Assembly: GCF_000003815.2 (NCBI RefSeq)
Contig: NC_049995.1
Coordinates: 2,906,788 to 2,970,787, forward strand
Direction: 5' to 3'
Source: Branchiostoma floridae
Taxonomy: Eukaryota; Chordata; Leptocardii; Amphioxiformes; Branchiostomatidae
Length of the DNA stretch: 64,000 nucleotides
Positions 12,401-21,117 of this stretch are shown here, piece after piece (the stretch's first letter is position 1; each line of letters begins with the position of its first letter). Both the position numbers and the translations under genes were made by a program. The notes under the pieces are model-generated. The model made no database searches. It was not told the origin of the DNA and saw only the letters and a list, made by a program, of their open reading frames with translations.

Positions 12401-15400
12401 TGTACAAAGTAAAAACTTACTTATGACATGCTGTCATGCTTTCACCCAAATACAGCCAAACCTGGCAAGAAGACCACTCAAGGGATCAATAAAAGCTGGT
12501 CTTAATGTAATGTGAACAGGTGGTCACTATATTGACACTTCATGCTTCTGTCAATGTGAAAAAATCATCCAAGGGACCATCAAAAAGTAGTCACATTGGC
12601 CAACCAGGCTTTTGGGGAGGTGGTCACTTGCACAGGACTGGTTGGACTGTCTAAGCTTATATCTAAATAATCAAACCAAAAAGTGCATTTCAATTTATAC
12701 AGCCTTAGACTACAACCCAAGACGTTTTCCCAAGAAAAGCAGCATGTATACAGTAGCTGGCTGATAAATTGAAACAGTGAAACTCAGATTTAAAAAAAAA
12801 CTATTGACATTTGAAGACGGTAAATGAATGCAAAATAACAAAGCCAAAGTGATTGAACACCTTCAGAATCTCACAAAAAGGCGAAAGACCACCAAGTGTA
12901 AATTGTGTACATTCGTACATTGCCGCAACCAACACACAAATAAACTAAAGAGGTGATTAAGAAGTTGAACTAACTAAAAGATAGTGAATGCCCAGATCAT
13001 GTCCAAAATAGACCTTTTTAAAAGCTATAGAGAGGGGTGTGATATTTGAAGAAGAAAAAAGGTCACAAGCTGAAATTTTCTAAAAGACTAAGTGCACTAA
13101 ATAGGCATGGAGTGGTGTTTTTGTGTGCAATGCCAATGCTGCAACCAACGCTGCTAAACTCAGAAGATAGACCCACAAAATGCAAACTATGCCAATGAAA
13201 AAGACTGTTGAAAACCCAGAAAGTGAAGCACCAAAAGAAAATACTGATGTCCCAATCACCAAATCATTTACAAAGATCAGCAAAACAAGATACTGTAACA
13301 GTGTAGTCTGAGCCTGACTCAAAATGTGCAAACTATAAATATATAACAACTGTAGATAAAGAAGAATGCACCTTTCAAACAAAGCTCTTGCTAAGCCAAT
13401 GAAAAAGGCCGAATCGGATGTAAACCCAGAAAGAACAGCACCAAAAGCAAACGATCAGCAAACCAAGAAAGTCAGCCTGACCCAAGCATGCAAACTATAT
13501 TAAATTTTATGTAATTGTTGAAAGACAAAGAAGAATGAACCTTGCAAACCCTAGTAAAGTACAAATCATGTGGAAGACAGAAACCTTTTCAATAATCCAG
13601 CCTTAACCGGGAGGGAAACCTGTCGGCTAACCGTCTCTTTAGCCTCATCTCCACTGCCCTTCCGCGCGGTCTTCCTGCAACGCAAAACGTTAGGCATAGG
13701 AAAAAATGTTGTGTTTCCTGTTTCAGTTCCCACAAATTTAAGGGCTGGTAGGTATAAGGATGGGCATTACGTAAACCTTGGACCTAAAAGAGGATGAATG
13801 TATACTGAAGGTGGACTTTTTTTGTGTCAGAGTTACTCCGGTAGTAAGTCCACCCCATATTGCCATGTTTGAGAACTGTGTTAGTTTTTTTGGACAATTA
13901 TCCAAAGTGACATCAATTTAGGTAGTAAGTCCATCTTCAGTCCTCCCTGAGTAAGTCCATTTCAGACCATTGGACTTACTGTGGGTGACAAGAGGACTAT
14001 GGTCCACGGTAAGTCGCTCATAAGTCCAAGGTTTGCAAGGGCCTAATAATAAGCAACTGTCAGAGTGTTCCCACCGAGCCAGAGACAGGAGGGAGTGGAG
14101 GAGGCTGATACTGGACGCTACCATAGTCCCCGACTCTCAGGCATGAGGATGGGACTAGGCAAAGGTATAGTCCATGGGCCAGCACCCCAAATTTCACATA
14201 TCGGTACCCTCCAGGGTGGCAAATTCTCCTTGTTATTTTTGAATAGTAGAAGGCCTGTGGCATATATTTTGACAATATCGAAAATCAATTGATATTTTTA
14301 TGATCCTCTTCAGGTTCTACCAGCCTGTGAATTTTCGTGGAAAAATATTGATGTTTAATTTTTTGCCCCTCCCCCTTGTTGTAGACACGCAATTTCCAGA
14401 TCATTTAGGTGGTGATAGGTTTGAAGGCTGATAGCCGGTAGAAAGCTACCATCCCAGAATGGCTATCACGTCAAAATATATGCCACAGGCCTTCTACTAT
14501 TGAAAAATAACAAGGAGAATTTGCCACCCCGGAGGTACCGATTTTTCCTCTGGCCCATGGACTAGTAAGGTAAAGGGTACGGAATATCTTTTCTTTTTTT
14601 TAAGACTTCGGCCCAAACTCCAACACAGCTTAACTTAGTCTTGTATTTTTAATGTCAAAGTTTAATTTTGTGCATAATGGTTAAAAATCTGTGGATACAT
14701 TAGATACATGTATGACAAGCAGTTGTTTTTTCTTTTACTTATTACAAATAGGAAGCAGGTTGGATAAAACTTCTAAATGGAAACTATGTGACTCCACTGA
14801 CCACAAAAAAGACAAAGGGTTGGCAGGTTTTTCTAGGGAAGGTCGGGAAACAGGAAACACAACATTCTTAAATTGCCTTGGCCTTACTGCCAACCAAGAA
14901 GTTAGATATACATTGTTCTGTGGGTATCTGAGTCTGCAATGGATAGTATATGTTTAAGGGACAAGTTGTCAGGGACTGATCCAAGAAGCAGATGGGGGAG
15001 GGGGGGTGATGGTGGTTCCAGAGTGAGGAATTCAAAGCAGAATATGCAATATCAGGGGGTCCATGGATAAAGAGAGATCCTGATGAAAAATCACTTGGCA
15101 TACAATTGATAATTGCATTGACTTGAAATGAGCAGTGTAGGAGATGTGTATGAAACTGCACATAGAAATTACAAAGAAAAAACATTATTCATCTTAGTTT
15201 GCAAAGATACACTGACAGCATGATATACATGTACAGGAGGACAATTCAACCTTCATTTAAAATTCATTTCTGTCAACTTTACCTAGCTAGTACCTAGTAC
15301 ATATTATATGTTATGAACTTGATCTTAAAAATCTTTGAGAAGACAGAGATAGATAATCCTGGTTGTCTATCAGATAAGCACCTACATGTAGTTATTACAA

Positions 15401-18400
15401 ATTACTTATAATACCTGATTTAGTCTATTCAAATATGGTGCTTGTTACATGTTTAAAATTTCCATAATATTGTTAATGTTGTCCAATAATTAGTTCTCTC
15501 TGCTAACCAGTTGTTGTTTGGCATGCTCTGATTCTGAAAGTTGCTGCTACATGGTGCCTTGTTACTTGGCAACAGTGACTGAAGGCAACCAAATAGATAA
15601 GTCTGCTATTGTGGTTTGTGCTTAATCTAAAGATTAGGAAGAAAACTTAGTCCTTTCGAATTACTTTTAACTGACAGCATTCCTTATCATTATAAACACC
15701 TTGCGGCATTTACCATATCAAGCACTGCACAATTTAGTTGACAAGCAAAACTGTCTTTAACAAATCAAAACAAGTTATTATGAAAAAAACAAACCATTAT
15801 TTCACATGCGACCTCAACATTTCTAAATAACAAATCTAGGCTACAGGATGCGTTACTTTCAAGAGTAGAAATTAAAGTTATGTTGTGCAAGTACGAAGTA
15901 CAATGTACATGTATGCTACAGAATGAAATGCAGTATGAAAAGATAAAACTTGGAGCAAAAGGGGATTGATAAATAATGTCCCTGGCCCAATATGCATACA
16001 GTGTGTCTGTATTTTCCTATACAATTGTAAGCAAATATCAAATATACAATGTACAATCATTACAGTTAATTACTATCTCTACAACGTAATGCTGAAATAG
16101 CACGACTTAACAGCTTTTAATCAACAGGTCCTGTACCAAACTTCAAACTTTTATGAACTAAAATTTCAGAATGAATTCTAGTCTCTGGGTTAGTCTTAGT
16201 CATAACTGTACAAAACATTGAACTCACCCTGAGAACCCAGTTATCCCATCTCGTATATTAGCGCCAACATCTCTGTTAGGGTTAGAAGAACGCAGGTGTG
16301 AACAAAACATTACCATAAAACTCCTAAAGATGTATCACACTGGACTGCAACAGAAAATTGCACTCTAAATGCAGAAATTTTCGGGGTGGTTTTATGTCTG
16401 CTGTTTGCGCGTTGTGAATTCACCGCAAACTTAAAACCACTGCGAACAATTTTCCATGGCAGTACGAGACTACGGTGCATGGTGCTACCGCGAGCTTAGA
16501 ACCACCGCAAATAGTCCTTTTTCTGCTATGTCAAAATTAAATCCCCCCCGAACTTAAATACATTTACAGTATGTAACTAATACGTACGTGACTCCATGGC
16601 CACTGCCGACCCCGAAAAAAGTTTAGGGCCGGCAGATTTTTTAGGATAGATAAGGAGACAGGAAACACAACATTTTTTTCCTAGGCCTGAGATACTATTC
16701 CTCCTTTTCCTTACCTGAGCCCCTGCCCCATGTCTCTGAGTACTTCCTTCGGTTGCCGGTGTGCGACCACGCCGTTTTCCTGGGCCTCCTTCAGCCGCCG
16801 CTGGTAGTTCTCTAGTTTACGCTGCAGCTGTTGGATGTTCGTGGCCGACTTCTGGTTCTTTTTCTCGAACACGCTCTTGATACGGGCGGCCTGTTGGCGA
16901 TCCGCGTTCGCTGCCAGTTTCAGGTATTCTGAAACGTGCTCTGAACAAATTAAGGTACAGTTAGGTCGATGAAGGTAAAGTTAGGTATATCGACAAGGCA
17001 ACCATTCAGACTCAGAGATGGCAGACTTCACACTCTTACCCATAGTGAAATTCTAAACCTTCCACTTTCACACTGTCAGACAATATAGCAGTAAATGTTC
17101 GAATTTCTTGTCACATAAAGTAACATGTTCTATAGTACTGTAAACTCAGATACTTTTGCATTGGTTTATTATGCAGTAAACTGAGTTTTAAATTTGCATT
17201 TAACACAATTCTTTATCTCAAAAATAATACATTGGAAACATATTCAACCCTTGTGTCATTAATTTGCAGTTGAGAGATTATTGCAAAAATAAAACTACCT
17301 ACTACTGAGTAGAAAGTTAAATAATTTACAGTATTCATGACAATTACAATTACACAACACATTTTGAAGATGAGTGATCCATATGTACATGATGTACTAT
17401 CATATTTCATACCATCTCGAGCTTTCTGTTCCTGTTTGATCTGTTCTGTCGTTTTCTCGATTTTGTGCTGTAGATTTTCGATGGCTGCCTTGACCCGCTG
17501 TGGGTCGGTGCTCGTCGCCCCGTCAATGTCGTCACCTGGAAGTGAGTCTGCTCCCTGGGAACCCTGGGAAGACATGGTCGCTGTGGAATACTCCGCTGTG
17601 ACAAGTCTTTCTCCACCCTAGAACATTTAGGGGTATACATGAAATACAAAATTTAAGCAAATTAACATTTTTTCTTTCAATTTTGCATAACTGACAGTAA
17701 GTAGTTCTAGTAGCAAAAAAAGAATTTAAAATACTACTTCGTTACAGTCGTACACTATACTATCTATATGTATTATAAAAGTTCATGTAGAGAAATGGTT
17801 AAGAAAGCAAACTGGTACAAGTCACAACAACACAAAACAAACAAATAAATAGCCTACCTCTGCTTCGGGGAGCACTATAGGTTCATCGCTCAGACTGGAG
17901 GCAGCGCTGACGGCGCGAGGTCGCGACAACAGTTCCCCACCGGACGTACTCCCGTGGTCGTGTGGAACGGCAGGACTGCGCGACCGTGCCGGGGCTGCCA
18001 CGTTGTGACTCTCACCGCGATGCCTTTGGGGAGGGGTAAAACCGAACAATGCATTCATTTGATGATGATTGCTGATAACACTATTAAGTCTACTGGAAGC
18101 GGTATTTATTAGAAATACGAAGAATACAGTAGCTAGGATGCCAATCCCATCTAGACAAAATCCTCAAAGCTCAGGGGATTCAACGACTTAGGGATGAACC
18201 ACAATCAACTGTTGGGGTGAAAATTTCAACAGCGGTTAATGTCAACAGGGAGGTTTATTGCTATGCAGCTTTCTAATTTTTTTTCTACTTTAGAAAAAAA
18301 AAAGTTTTCTGACGATTTTCTTCCATCACTGTCCAGAGGTCGAAATACCACTTGCATAATTATGCAGGTTAGTGCAGGTAAAATTGGAGCTGTGCAGGTA

Positions 18401-19910
18401 ATTCTGGTGTCTACCTGCACCTAAACTGCACTGGTCCAAGTACTGGGTTTTATACAATCATAAATGTCCTATGATGTGGCTAAATATGGGTTGTTATTAG
18501 AGGCACTAACTATTACCACCTATAAAGTATAAAAGAAAAATAGCAATGGTTCCTGAACAATTTTAGTTTGATCCATAGTTCTTAAATTCAAAGTGGTGCA
18601 GGTAAAATTTGTCAGGTGCAGGTAATTTTGAATGTTACCTGCACCAGTGCAGGTATGCAGAAAATACTTATTTCAAGCCCTGCTGTCACATGCAGTTTTT
18701 TAAATTGATCCTTCCCTCACAGCGGTTATTTTTGATCAATACAACAAAATCTGGACCATGTATACCCACATGTCTATGCCCTGTCTGCCTCGGTGCTGTT
18801 GCGCAATCTTGGCAGCAGGACTGCGACTGCGGGACCGCGCACGCGTCCGGGACACCGGTAACGTGTTCGCCTTCTCTCGCTGGGGCGAGTCCGGACCTGG
18901 CCGGGACACTGGTAACGTGCTGGCCTTCTCTCGCTGGGGCGAGTCCTGACGGAGCATCAGATCCCTGCTGTTGGGATCACTGCCACTCCGCGGGCGGTGC
19001 TCACGTCTCCATGGTAACAGACCTCGTAAACCTAGCGGGGACAACAGGGTGTTTAACATAATCTCCAAGCAGATCCTACGGTGCCTAAGATAGTATCAAA
19101 GCTGGCCAAGGAGTGTAGCCGGCTAAGGGAGTCAAACGGGCAAGCAGATCCTACGGTGCCTAAGATAGTATCAAAGCTGGCCAAGGAGTGTAGCCAGCTA
19201 AGGGAGTCAGGAAGTTTGATACTATACATTACGCACCGTGGATCTGGTTGGAGATTAGTTTAACACACAGTCAGTTGTACACTAGCTTGTGTAGTTCAGT
19301 GTGGCATTGAGGAAGGTTGAATATCCAAGAACATAAATGCAAAATAAGTCAGGCAGCAGGATAAATTCTGTACATTTCAGACAGCTTTTGCTACCTTGCA
19401 ACAATATATGAGAATAAGTCTGAAGAAAAGTATACATGCACAATGTATACAATTACAAAAGAGTTGCTGAATTGTTCATCTTGTTACTCCTTTCATCAAT
19501 TCCTTCATTTCCTCCTTTATCAAGTTATTCCTCCATTTGTTCCTTGATTTCTTCAGCCATTCTTTTCTTCATTCATCCATCCATTAATCCTTCATTCAAC
19601 CATTCCTTCCTTCATCCATCTCTTCATTCATTCAGCCATTCCTGTTATTTAGCTATCCTTTCTTTCCTTTGTCCATTCCTTCCTTCCTTTCTTCCTTCAT
19701 TTATTCCTTTATCTATTCCTCCCCTTCTTTCCTTCCCTCCGTCCCTACCAGATCTGTTAGCCGGCGAGGACGACCGTGGGACGGGGGAGGACGATCGGCG
19801 CGACAGTCTGACGGCCGGCGGGATCAGCACCTTGGGGATCGGGGAAGAACGGAGCTCGGCGTTGGCTGAAGCGGCGGACAGCGACGCATTTCCCGCGACA
19901 GGAGTACCAC
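3364..19910 (-). CDS. TMCC: TMCC-family ER membrane coiled-coil protein, 12 coding exons
   Basis: Twelve exons join in phase: 19749-19910, 18770-19031, 17858-18023, 17413-17617, 16715-16940, 9617-9696, 9050-9128, 7987-8212, 7017-7082, 5154-5309, 4276-4454, 3364-3490, giving about 644 residues (vertebrate TMCC1/2 have roughly 650-710). Family hallmarks in order: Ser/Arg-rich N-terminus, [98 protein letters not shown], then two C-terminal hydrophobic segments. Vertebrate TMCC proteins are tail-anchored ER proteins that oligomerise through the coiled coil; TMCC1 acts at ER-endosome contacts. Role here is inferred from homology. The start codon is unresolved: exon 19749-19910 is open upstream to an ATG at 19962 if not spliced at 19910, otherwise an unseen upstream exon supplies it. 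Several introns contain foldback elements and minisatellites. Confidence 0.93.
3548..3704. mobile_element. foldback MITE near TMCC last exon
   Basis: Arms 3548-3578 and 3674-3704: AACCGGTTAATACTCGCTCT and its near-complement AGAGTGAGTATTAACTGGTT. It sits 60 bases upstream of the terminal exon acceptor. Confidence 0.85.
3719..3765 (+). repeat. short dispersed repeat, also at 46024-46070 reversed
   Basis: GACTGCTGCCTAGCCCCGTG, TCAGGGATCCCCGTAGCAG is the reverse complement, with changes, of GCTGCTGGGGTCCCTGACGC, AGGGGTAGGCAGCAGTC near 46028. Confidence 0.6.
4276..4454 (-). CDS. TMCC: TMCC exon, first transmembrane segment
   Basis: Acceptor CCCACACAG, donor GTAATG; phase 0 in, 2 out. Starts [20 protein letters not shown], then [16 protein letters not shown] and a hydrophobic stretch [17 protein letters not shown] followed by TPMLKTR, equivalent to the first C-terminal membrane helix of TMCC proteins. 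Confidence 0.96.
4537..4659. mobile_element. short TIR element, TA-flanked
   Basis: Left GTACAATAGAAGCTGTTTTA, right TAACTGGCTTCTACTGTATA, with GTGCAATTATCCG repeated inside. TA-flanked ends fit a Tc1/pogo-type non-autonomous element; the family call is inference. Confidence 0.65.
5154..5309 (-). CDS. TMCC: TMCC exon, most conserved coiled-coil block
   Basis: Phase 0/0, acceptor CCCCCCACAG, donor GTGAGG, 52 codons. Encodes [40 protein letters not shown] and [12 protein letters not shown], nearly identical to human TMCC1-3. Confidence 0.97.
5400..5573. mobile_element. foldback MITE
   Basis: TGCATGTGCGATGACAAG, then AATTCTAGG at left; CCTAGAATTCCTGTTGCTGC then ACATGCA at right. Inner arms AAAGGTAAAGGCCCC / GGGGACTGTACCTTT. 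Confidence 0.75.
7017..7082 (-). CDS. TMCC: TMCC exon, 22-codon coiled-coil exon
   Basis: Phase 0/0 exon between acceptor TTTTCCAG and donor GTACGC. Reads [10 protein letters not shown] then [12 protein letters not shown], matching vertebrate ..[18 protein letters not shown]. It is easily missed by ORF finding because it is only 66 bases. Confidence 0.92.
7168..7562. mobile_element. CAGGCCTAGGAAAAAAATGTTGTG inverted-repeat element
   Basis: Left AATGTTGTGTTTCCTGTTTC and right GAAACAGGAAACACAACATT, both bounded by CCTAGGCCT-type ends. Poly-A/T rich interior with ACCTGCCGACCCTA and CTACCGACCCTA. Lies in the TMCC intron just upstream of exon 7017-7082. Confidence 0.85.
7618..7849. mobile_element. 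foldback MITE
   Basis: Arms 7618-7709 and 7766-7849: TCATCAATCAGTGACTGTTA / TAACAGTCACTGATTGATGA and ATCCAGTCCATCTTGCTCA / TGAGCAAGATGGACTGGAT, with a short spacer. Confidence 0.88.
7987..8212 (-). CDS. TMCC: TMCC exon, YGSEDECSS block and start of second coiled coil
   Basis: Acceptor TTCTTCTAG, donor GTAGGT. One leading base, then 75 codons. Contains [20 protein letters not shown] (family YGS(D/E)(D/E)(E/D)CSS) and ends [23 protein letters not shown], equivalent to vertebrate LLEELREI...LE.SMEDLK. Confidence 0.92.
8325..9000 (+). repeat. degenerate ~27-bp minisatellite
   Basis: About 20 variable copies of a CAGGAGCTGATGCCATTGGT, CAGATC unit fill most of the intron between TMCC exons 7987-8212 and 9050-9128. 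Units drift in length from 24 to 33. Confidence 0.9.
9050..9128 (-). CDS. TMCC: TMCC exon, acidic linker
   Basis: Acceptor CCCACAG, donor GTAGGA. Encodes [20 protein letters not shown] then TISSA; the first codon is completed to K, giving SSLKDSLDE, like vertebrate NLKDSLEE. Ends in phase 2, as the next exon requires. Confidence 0.85.
9217..9572 (+). repeat. tandem duplication, ~200 bp
   Basis: CATACAAAACTTCGAAGAGC (9217) and GATACAAAACTTCAAAGAGC (9419) begin two homologous stretches, each ending GCAAAGAGATATTCT...GCAGA.GATGTGCT. It occupies the intron between TMCC exons 9050-9128 and 9617-9696. Confidence 0.85.
9617..9696 (-). CDS. TMCC: TMCC exon, KNKFGSADN motif
   Basis: Acceptor is a long pyrimidine tract then ACAG; donor GTAAGT. 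Encodes [20 protein letters not shown] followed by DNISSL, matching the vertebrate [22 protein letters not shown] block. Phase 2 in, phase 1 out. Confidence 0.95.
10981..11076 (-). CDS. TMCC: candidate TMCC cassette or terminal exon B
   Basis: Acceptor TACTTTACAG before 11076. In phase 2 the frame reads [20 protein letters not shown], then [19 protein letters not shown] donor after 10981 closes a 96-base phase 2/2 exon. If that donor is not used, the frame runs to a stop at 10893-10895 and would make an alternative terminal exon lacking the membrane anchors. Basic/Ser-rich, with no recognised domain. Confidence 0.38.
11077..13170. other. TMCC intron, no exon seen
   Basis: AT-rich. 12150-12165 has a short AAGTC-type tandem (GTCAAGTCAAGTCAAG). 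12400-12650 holds an interspersed repeat with GGTGGTCAC words that is loosely matched in reverse at 42140-42220. No coding signal. Confidence 0.5.
13180..13480 (+). repeat. two-copy duplication with ATGAAAAAG starts
   Basis: GCCAATGAAAAAGACTGTTG (13190) and GCCAATGAAAAAGGCCGAAT (13396) begin similar stretches with AACCCAGAAAG and GCACCAAAAG. Plus-strand frames are Lys-rich and open for 33-39 codons, antisense to the TMCC intron. Confidence 0.6.
13585..13674 (-). CDS. TMCC: candidate TMCC cassette exon A (30 residues)
   Basis: Strong acceptor GCGTTGCAG before 13674. Read from phase 2 it encodes [18 protein letters not shown] and continues open. A GTTTCC donor after 13620 would leave phase 0, but a weaker GTTTCT donor after 13585 gives 90 bases in phase 2/2, which would insert without frame change between exons 16715-16940 and 9617-9696. 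No clear homology. GC content is higher than in the surrounding intron. Confidence 0.38.
13692..14883. mobile_element. larger relative of the CCTAGGCCT element, with nested foldback
   Basis: Left GGCATAGGAAAAAATGTTGT, right ACAGGAAACACAACATTC then CTTGGCC, about 1.19 kb apart. The interior contains a second inverted repeat (14168-14574) and short repeats of AGTAAGTCCA(C/T). Confidence 0.65.
14168..14574. mobile_element. foldback element nested in 13692-14883
   Basis: Arms 14168-14274 and 14472-14574: TAGTCCATGGGCCAG... TAGAAGGCCTGTGGCATATA and the reverse complement. About 100-base arms with few mismatches. Confidence 0.85.
16361..16570. mobile_element. ACTGTAAATGCAGAAA inverted-repeat element (MITE), copy 1
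   Basis: Ends CTCTAAATGCAGAAATTTTC and GCATTTACAGT-like. The interior alternates GCGGTGGTTTTA and TTAAAACCACTGCG. Same family as 39439, 42450, 43335 and 49161. Confidence 0.82.
16598..16690. mobile_element. solo end of the CCTAGGCCT element
   Basis: GACAGGAAACACAACATTTT then CCTAGGCCTGA, 25 bases from the donor of TMCC exon 16715-16940. The opposite end was not found nearby. Confidence 0.7.
16715..16940 (-). CDS. TMCC: TMCC exon, core coiled coil
   Basis: Acceptor TTGTTCAG, donor GTAAGG; starts with two codon bases, ends phase 2. Encodes [18 protein letters not shown], then [20 protein letters not shown] and [16 protein letters not shown], almost residue for residue the TMCC family core. 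The vertebrate stretch that follows (VGAxVxxG...) has no counterpart that I could find; the ~7 kb intron that follows contains two candidate cassette exons. Confidence 0.95.
17413..17617 (-). CDS. TMCC: TMCC exon, start of conserved coiled coil
   Basis: Acceptor TTCTAG before 17617 (phase 0), donor GTATGA after 17413 (phase 1). Ends with [18 protein letters not shown] and [13 protein letters not shown], which closely match the vertebrate TMCC segment DPQRTKAAI..LQQKI..TEQIKIEQ.ARD. An internal in-frame ATG at 17575 ([10 protein letters not shown]) could start a shorter isoform. Confidence 0.92.
17858..18023 (-). CDS. TMCC: TMCC exon, N-terminal Ser-rich region
   Basis: Acceptor CCCCAAAG, donor GTAGGC. 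One leading base completes a codon, then 55 codons ending in phase 0. Encodes a Ser/Arg/His-rich segment ending [13 protein letters not shown]. No domain. It joins in frame to the coiled-coil exon at 17617. Confidence 0.78.
18334..18692 (+). mobile_element. GTGCAGGTA-word element with GGTCGAAAT...ATTTCAAGCCCT ends
   Basis: Left end GGTCGAAATACCAC, right end TATTTCAAGCCCTG. The interior has GTGCAGGTA or its complement at many places and TAAAATTGGAGCTGTGCAGG. Homologous in layout to 37316-37643, with a different internal word. Confidence 0.8.
18770..19031 (-). CDS. TMCC: TMCC exon with duplicated SPQREK motif
   Basis: Acceptor CCCCGCTAG, donor GTGGGT; starts with two codon bases and ends in phase 2, matching both neighbours. 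Contains two near-identical 18-19-residue units each with DSPQREKA(S/N)TLPVSR, then [15 protein letters not shown]. The SPxR-like and RS-rich text suggests phosphorylation sites, by inference. The duplication is also visible in the DNA (repeated CTCGCTGGGGCGAGTC). The donor is not the strongest possible; GTATAC four bases further on would break phase. Confidence 0.7.
19066..19210 (+). repeat. 75-bp tandem repeat, two copies
   Basis: CAAGCAGATCCTACGGTGCC begins at 19066 and 19141. The copies differ at about one position (CCGGCTA / CCAGCTA) over 70 bases. It abuts the acceptor side of TMCC exon 18770-19031. Confidence 0.93.
19490..19745 (+). repeat. degenerate CATT/CCTT microsatellite
   Basis: Pyrimidine-rich TTCATTCATTCAGCC and TTCCTTCCTTTCTTCC stretches, adjacent to the donor of TMCC exon 19749-19910. 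On the minus strand this is purine-rich just inside the intron. Confidence 0.85.
19749..19910 (-). CDS. TMCC: TMCC exon, Ser/Pro/Arg-rich N-terminal region
   Basis: Minus-strand acceptor TTCCAG before 19910 and donor GTAGGG after 19749; phase 1 in, phase 1 out, 54 codons. It encodes a low-complexity stretch with [18 protein letters not shown], the kind of Ser/Arg-rich segment found N-terminal to the TMCC coiled coil. The frame is open upstream through the acceptor to an in-frame ATG at 19962, so this could also be a first coding exon read without the splice. Confidence 0.72.
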
Positions 19911-20040
19911 CTGGAATGAAACCTACCGTCTCAATACTGCATACGCGAATTTCCCTATCCATTTGGCATCCTGGGATAGTGTTAAGTCGTGTGTAGGCTG
20001 ATAGTGTAATCCTGTTTGCAAAGCATCATGGGAATAGAGA

Positions 20041-20067
20041 TTGTTTGTTTGTTTGTTTGTTTGTTTG
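20041..20067 (+). repeat. GTTT microsatellite
   Basis: About seven uninterrupted TTTG units. Confidence 0.95.
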
Positions 20068-20386
20068 ACAGAGATTCAATCAATCAATTAATCAATTGTT
20101 TGCTTGCATCATAAGTAGATGTGTGGCGGCTACAGACAATTCAGACAGTTCTCGCCACGTTGACAGAGATTGGCGTATGTATGACAGTTTGACACAGGAA
20201 TGTACAGTGACATGTATGTAATGATATTAATTTTCTTTCACATCCTTACTTACACACTGAAATGACGAGGCAGCATAATTTTGATTAGGTACTAGTATGG
20301 CAATGTGTTATTCAATAAAGATTGAATGTTATCAGTTATATAATTAGCATGGTGAAAGTTAGGTGATGTCAAATGCTTTCACACAG

Positions 20387-20530
20387 TTAAGCGAAGGCAA
20401 TGCCACAAACACAATCCTGATTCTTGTAGTATACATGATTTTGTATGAAATTCAATGTCATTGACACTGCAGCATCAAGTAGCAAATCATTTAGATCCAT
20501 CAGAGTTATGAAATCATGATACAGGAGTTT
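20387..20530 (-). CDS. possible unassigned exon in TMCC intron 1
   Basis: A good minus-strand acceptor (GTCCCTTTTCAG) is followed by an open frame KLLYHDFITLMDLNDLLLDA then AVSMTLNFIQNH and a GTATAC donor; the frame ends at 20387. Nothing recognised. The obvious donor is phase 0, which does not fit the next TMCC exon (phase 1), so it may be an alternative terminal exon, belong to another transcript, or be chance. Confidence 0.22.
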   Translation of the reverse strand, partial: KLLYHDFITLMDLNDLLLDAAVSMTLNFIQNHVYYKNQDCVCGIAFA

Positions 20531-20987
20531 CTGAAAAGGGACAGAATGAGACAATACAAAATTTACATGTGTACATTTGTATTCCATTTGATTTCAACTG
20601 TACTAGTAACTGTCACACCAACAACATTCTCCTATGCAAAGTTTCGCAGCAGCCTATACAACATACTATGGGAACTCTTTGCTATACCGGGATAAGGTTC
20701 CCCTTTTTGTGGGCATGGCCTCTAACCAGTTGTCAGCCAAGCAAACTGTCTTAATCTTTTCTTCTGATAGGTCATTTCTCTGATTGGCTAAAAGCTGAGA
20801 CCACACCCACAAAATGGAAACCTCAGCCCAGTTTAGCTGAGCCTTCCCAAGTTACAAGAATATTGTATATGCCACGGGCAACACTTTGCATAGGAATATG
20901 ACCAACAAGTATATGTATGTGATTCAAACAACACATACCTCTTGGTGATGTCCATATAAAATAGATGATACATTTCACACTGACAGA

Positions 20988-21117
20988 CTCCAAGCAGATG
21001 TTGGGGTAGAAAATCGTAACATTTCTGATTGGTTGTTTTGCAGACAGGCGCCTGTACCCCAAGTTAGGGTATAATATTAGTAAGATTATGATTTTTTACC
21101 CAACGTCTGCTTGGAGA
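20988..21117. mobile_element. foldback element
   Basis: CTCCAAGCAGATGTTGGGGT (20988) and ACCCAACGTCTGCTTGGAG (21098-21116) are inverted. CTCCAAGCAGAT also opens the 75-bp tandem repeat at 19063. Confidence 0.75.

Noticed and set aside
13080-13382. 100-codon hydrophobic minus-strand frame as a membrane protein
   Set aside because: It overlaps a duplicated repeat, has no splice partners, and the hydrophobicity comes from antisense Lys-rich AAA codons (TTT).
18609-19061. 150-codon plus-strand frame
   Set aside because: Antisense shadow of TMCC exon 18770-19031.
19436-19996. 186-codon plus-strand frame
   Set aside because: It covers the CATT/CCTT microsatellite and then runs antisense to a TMCC exon.
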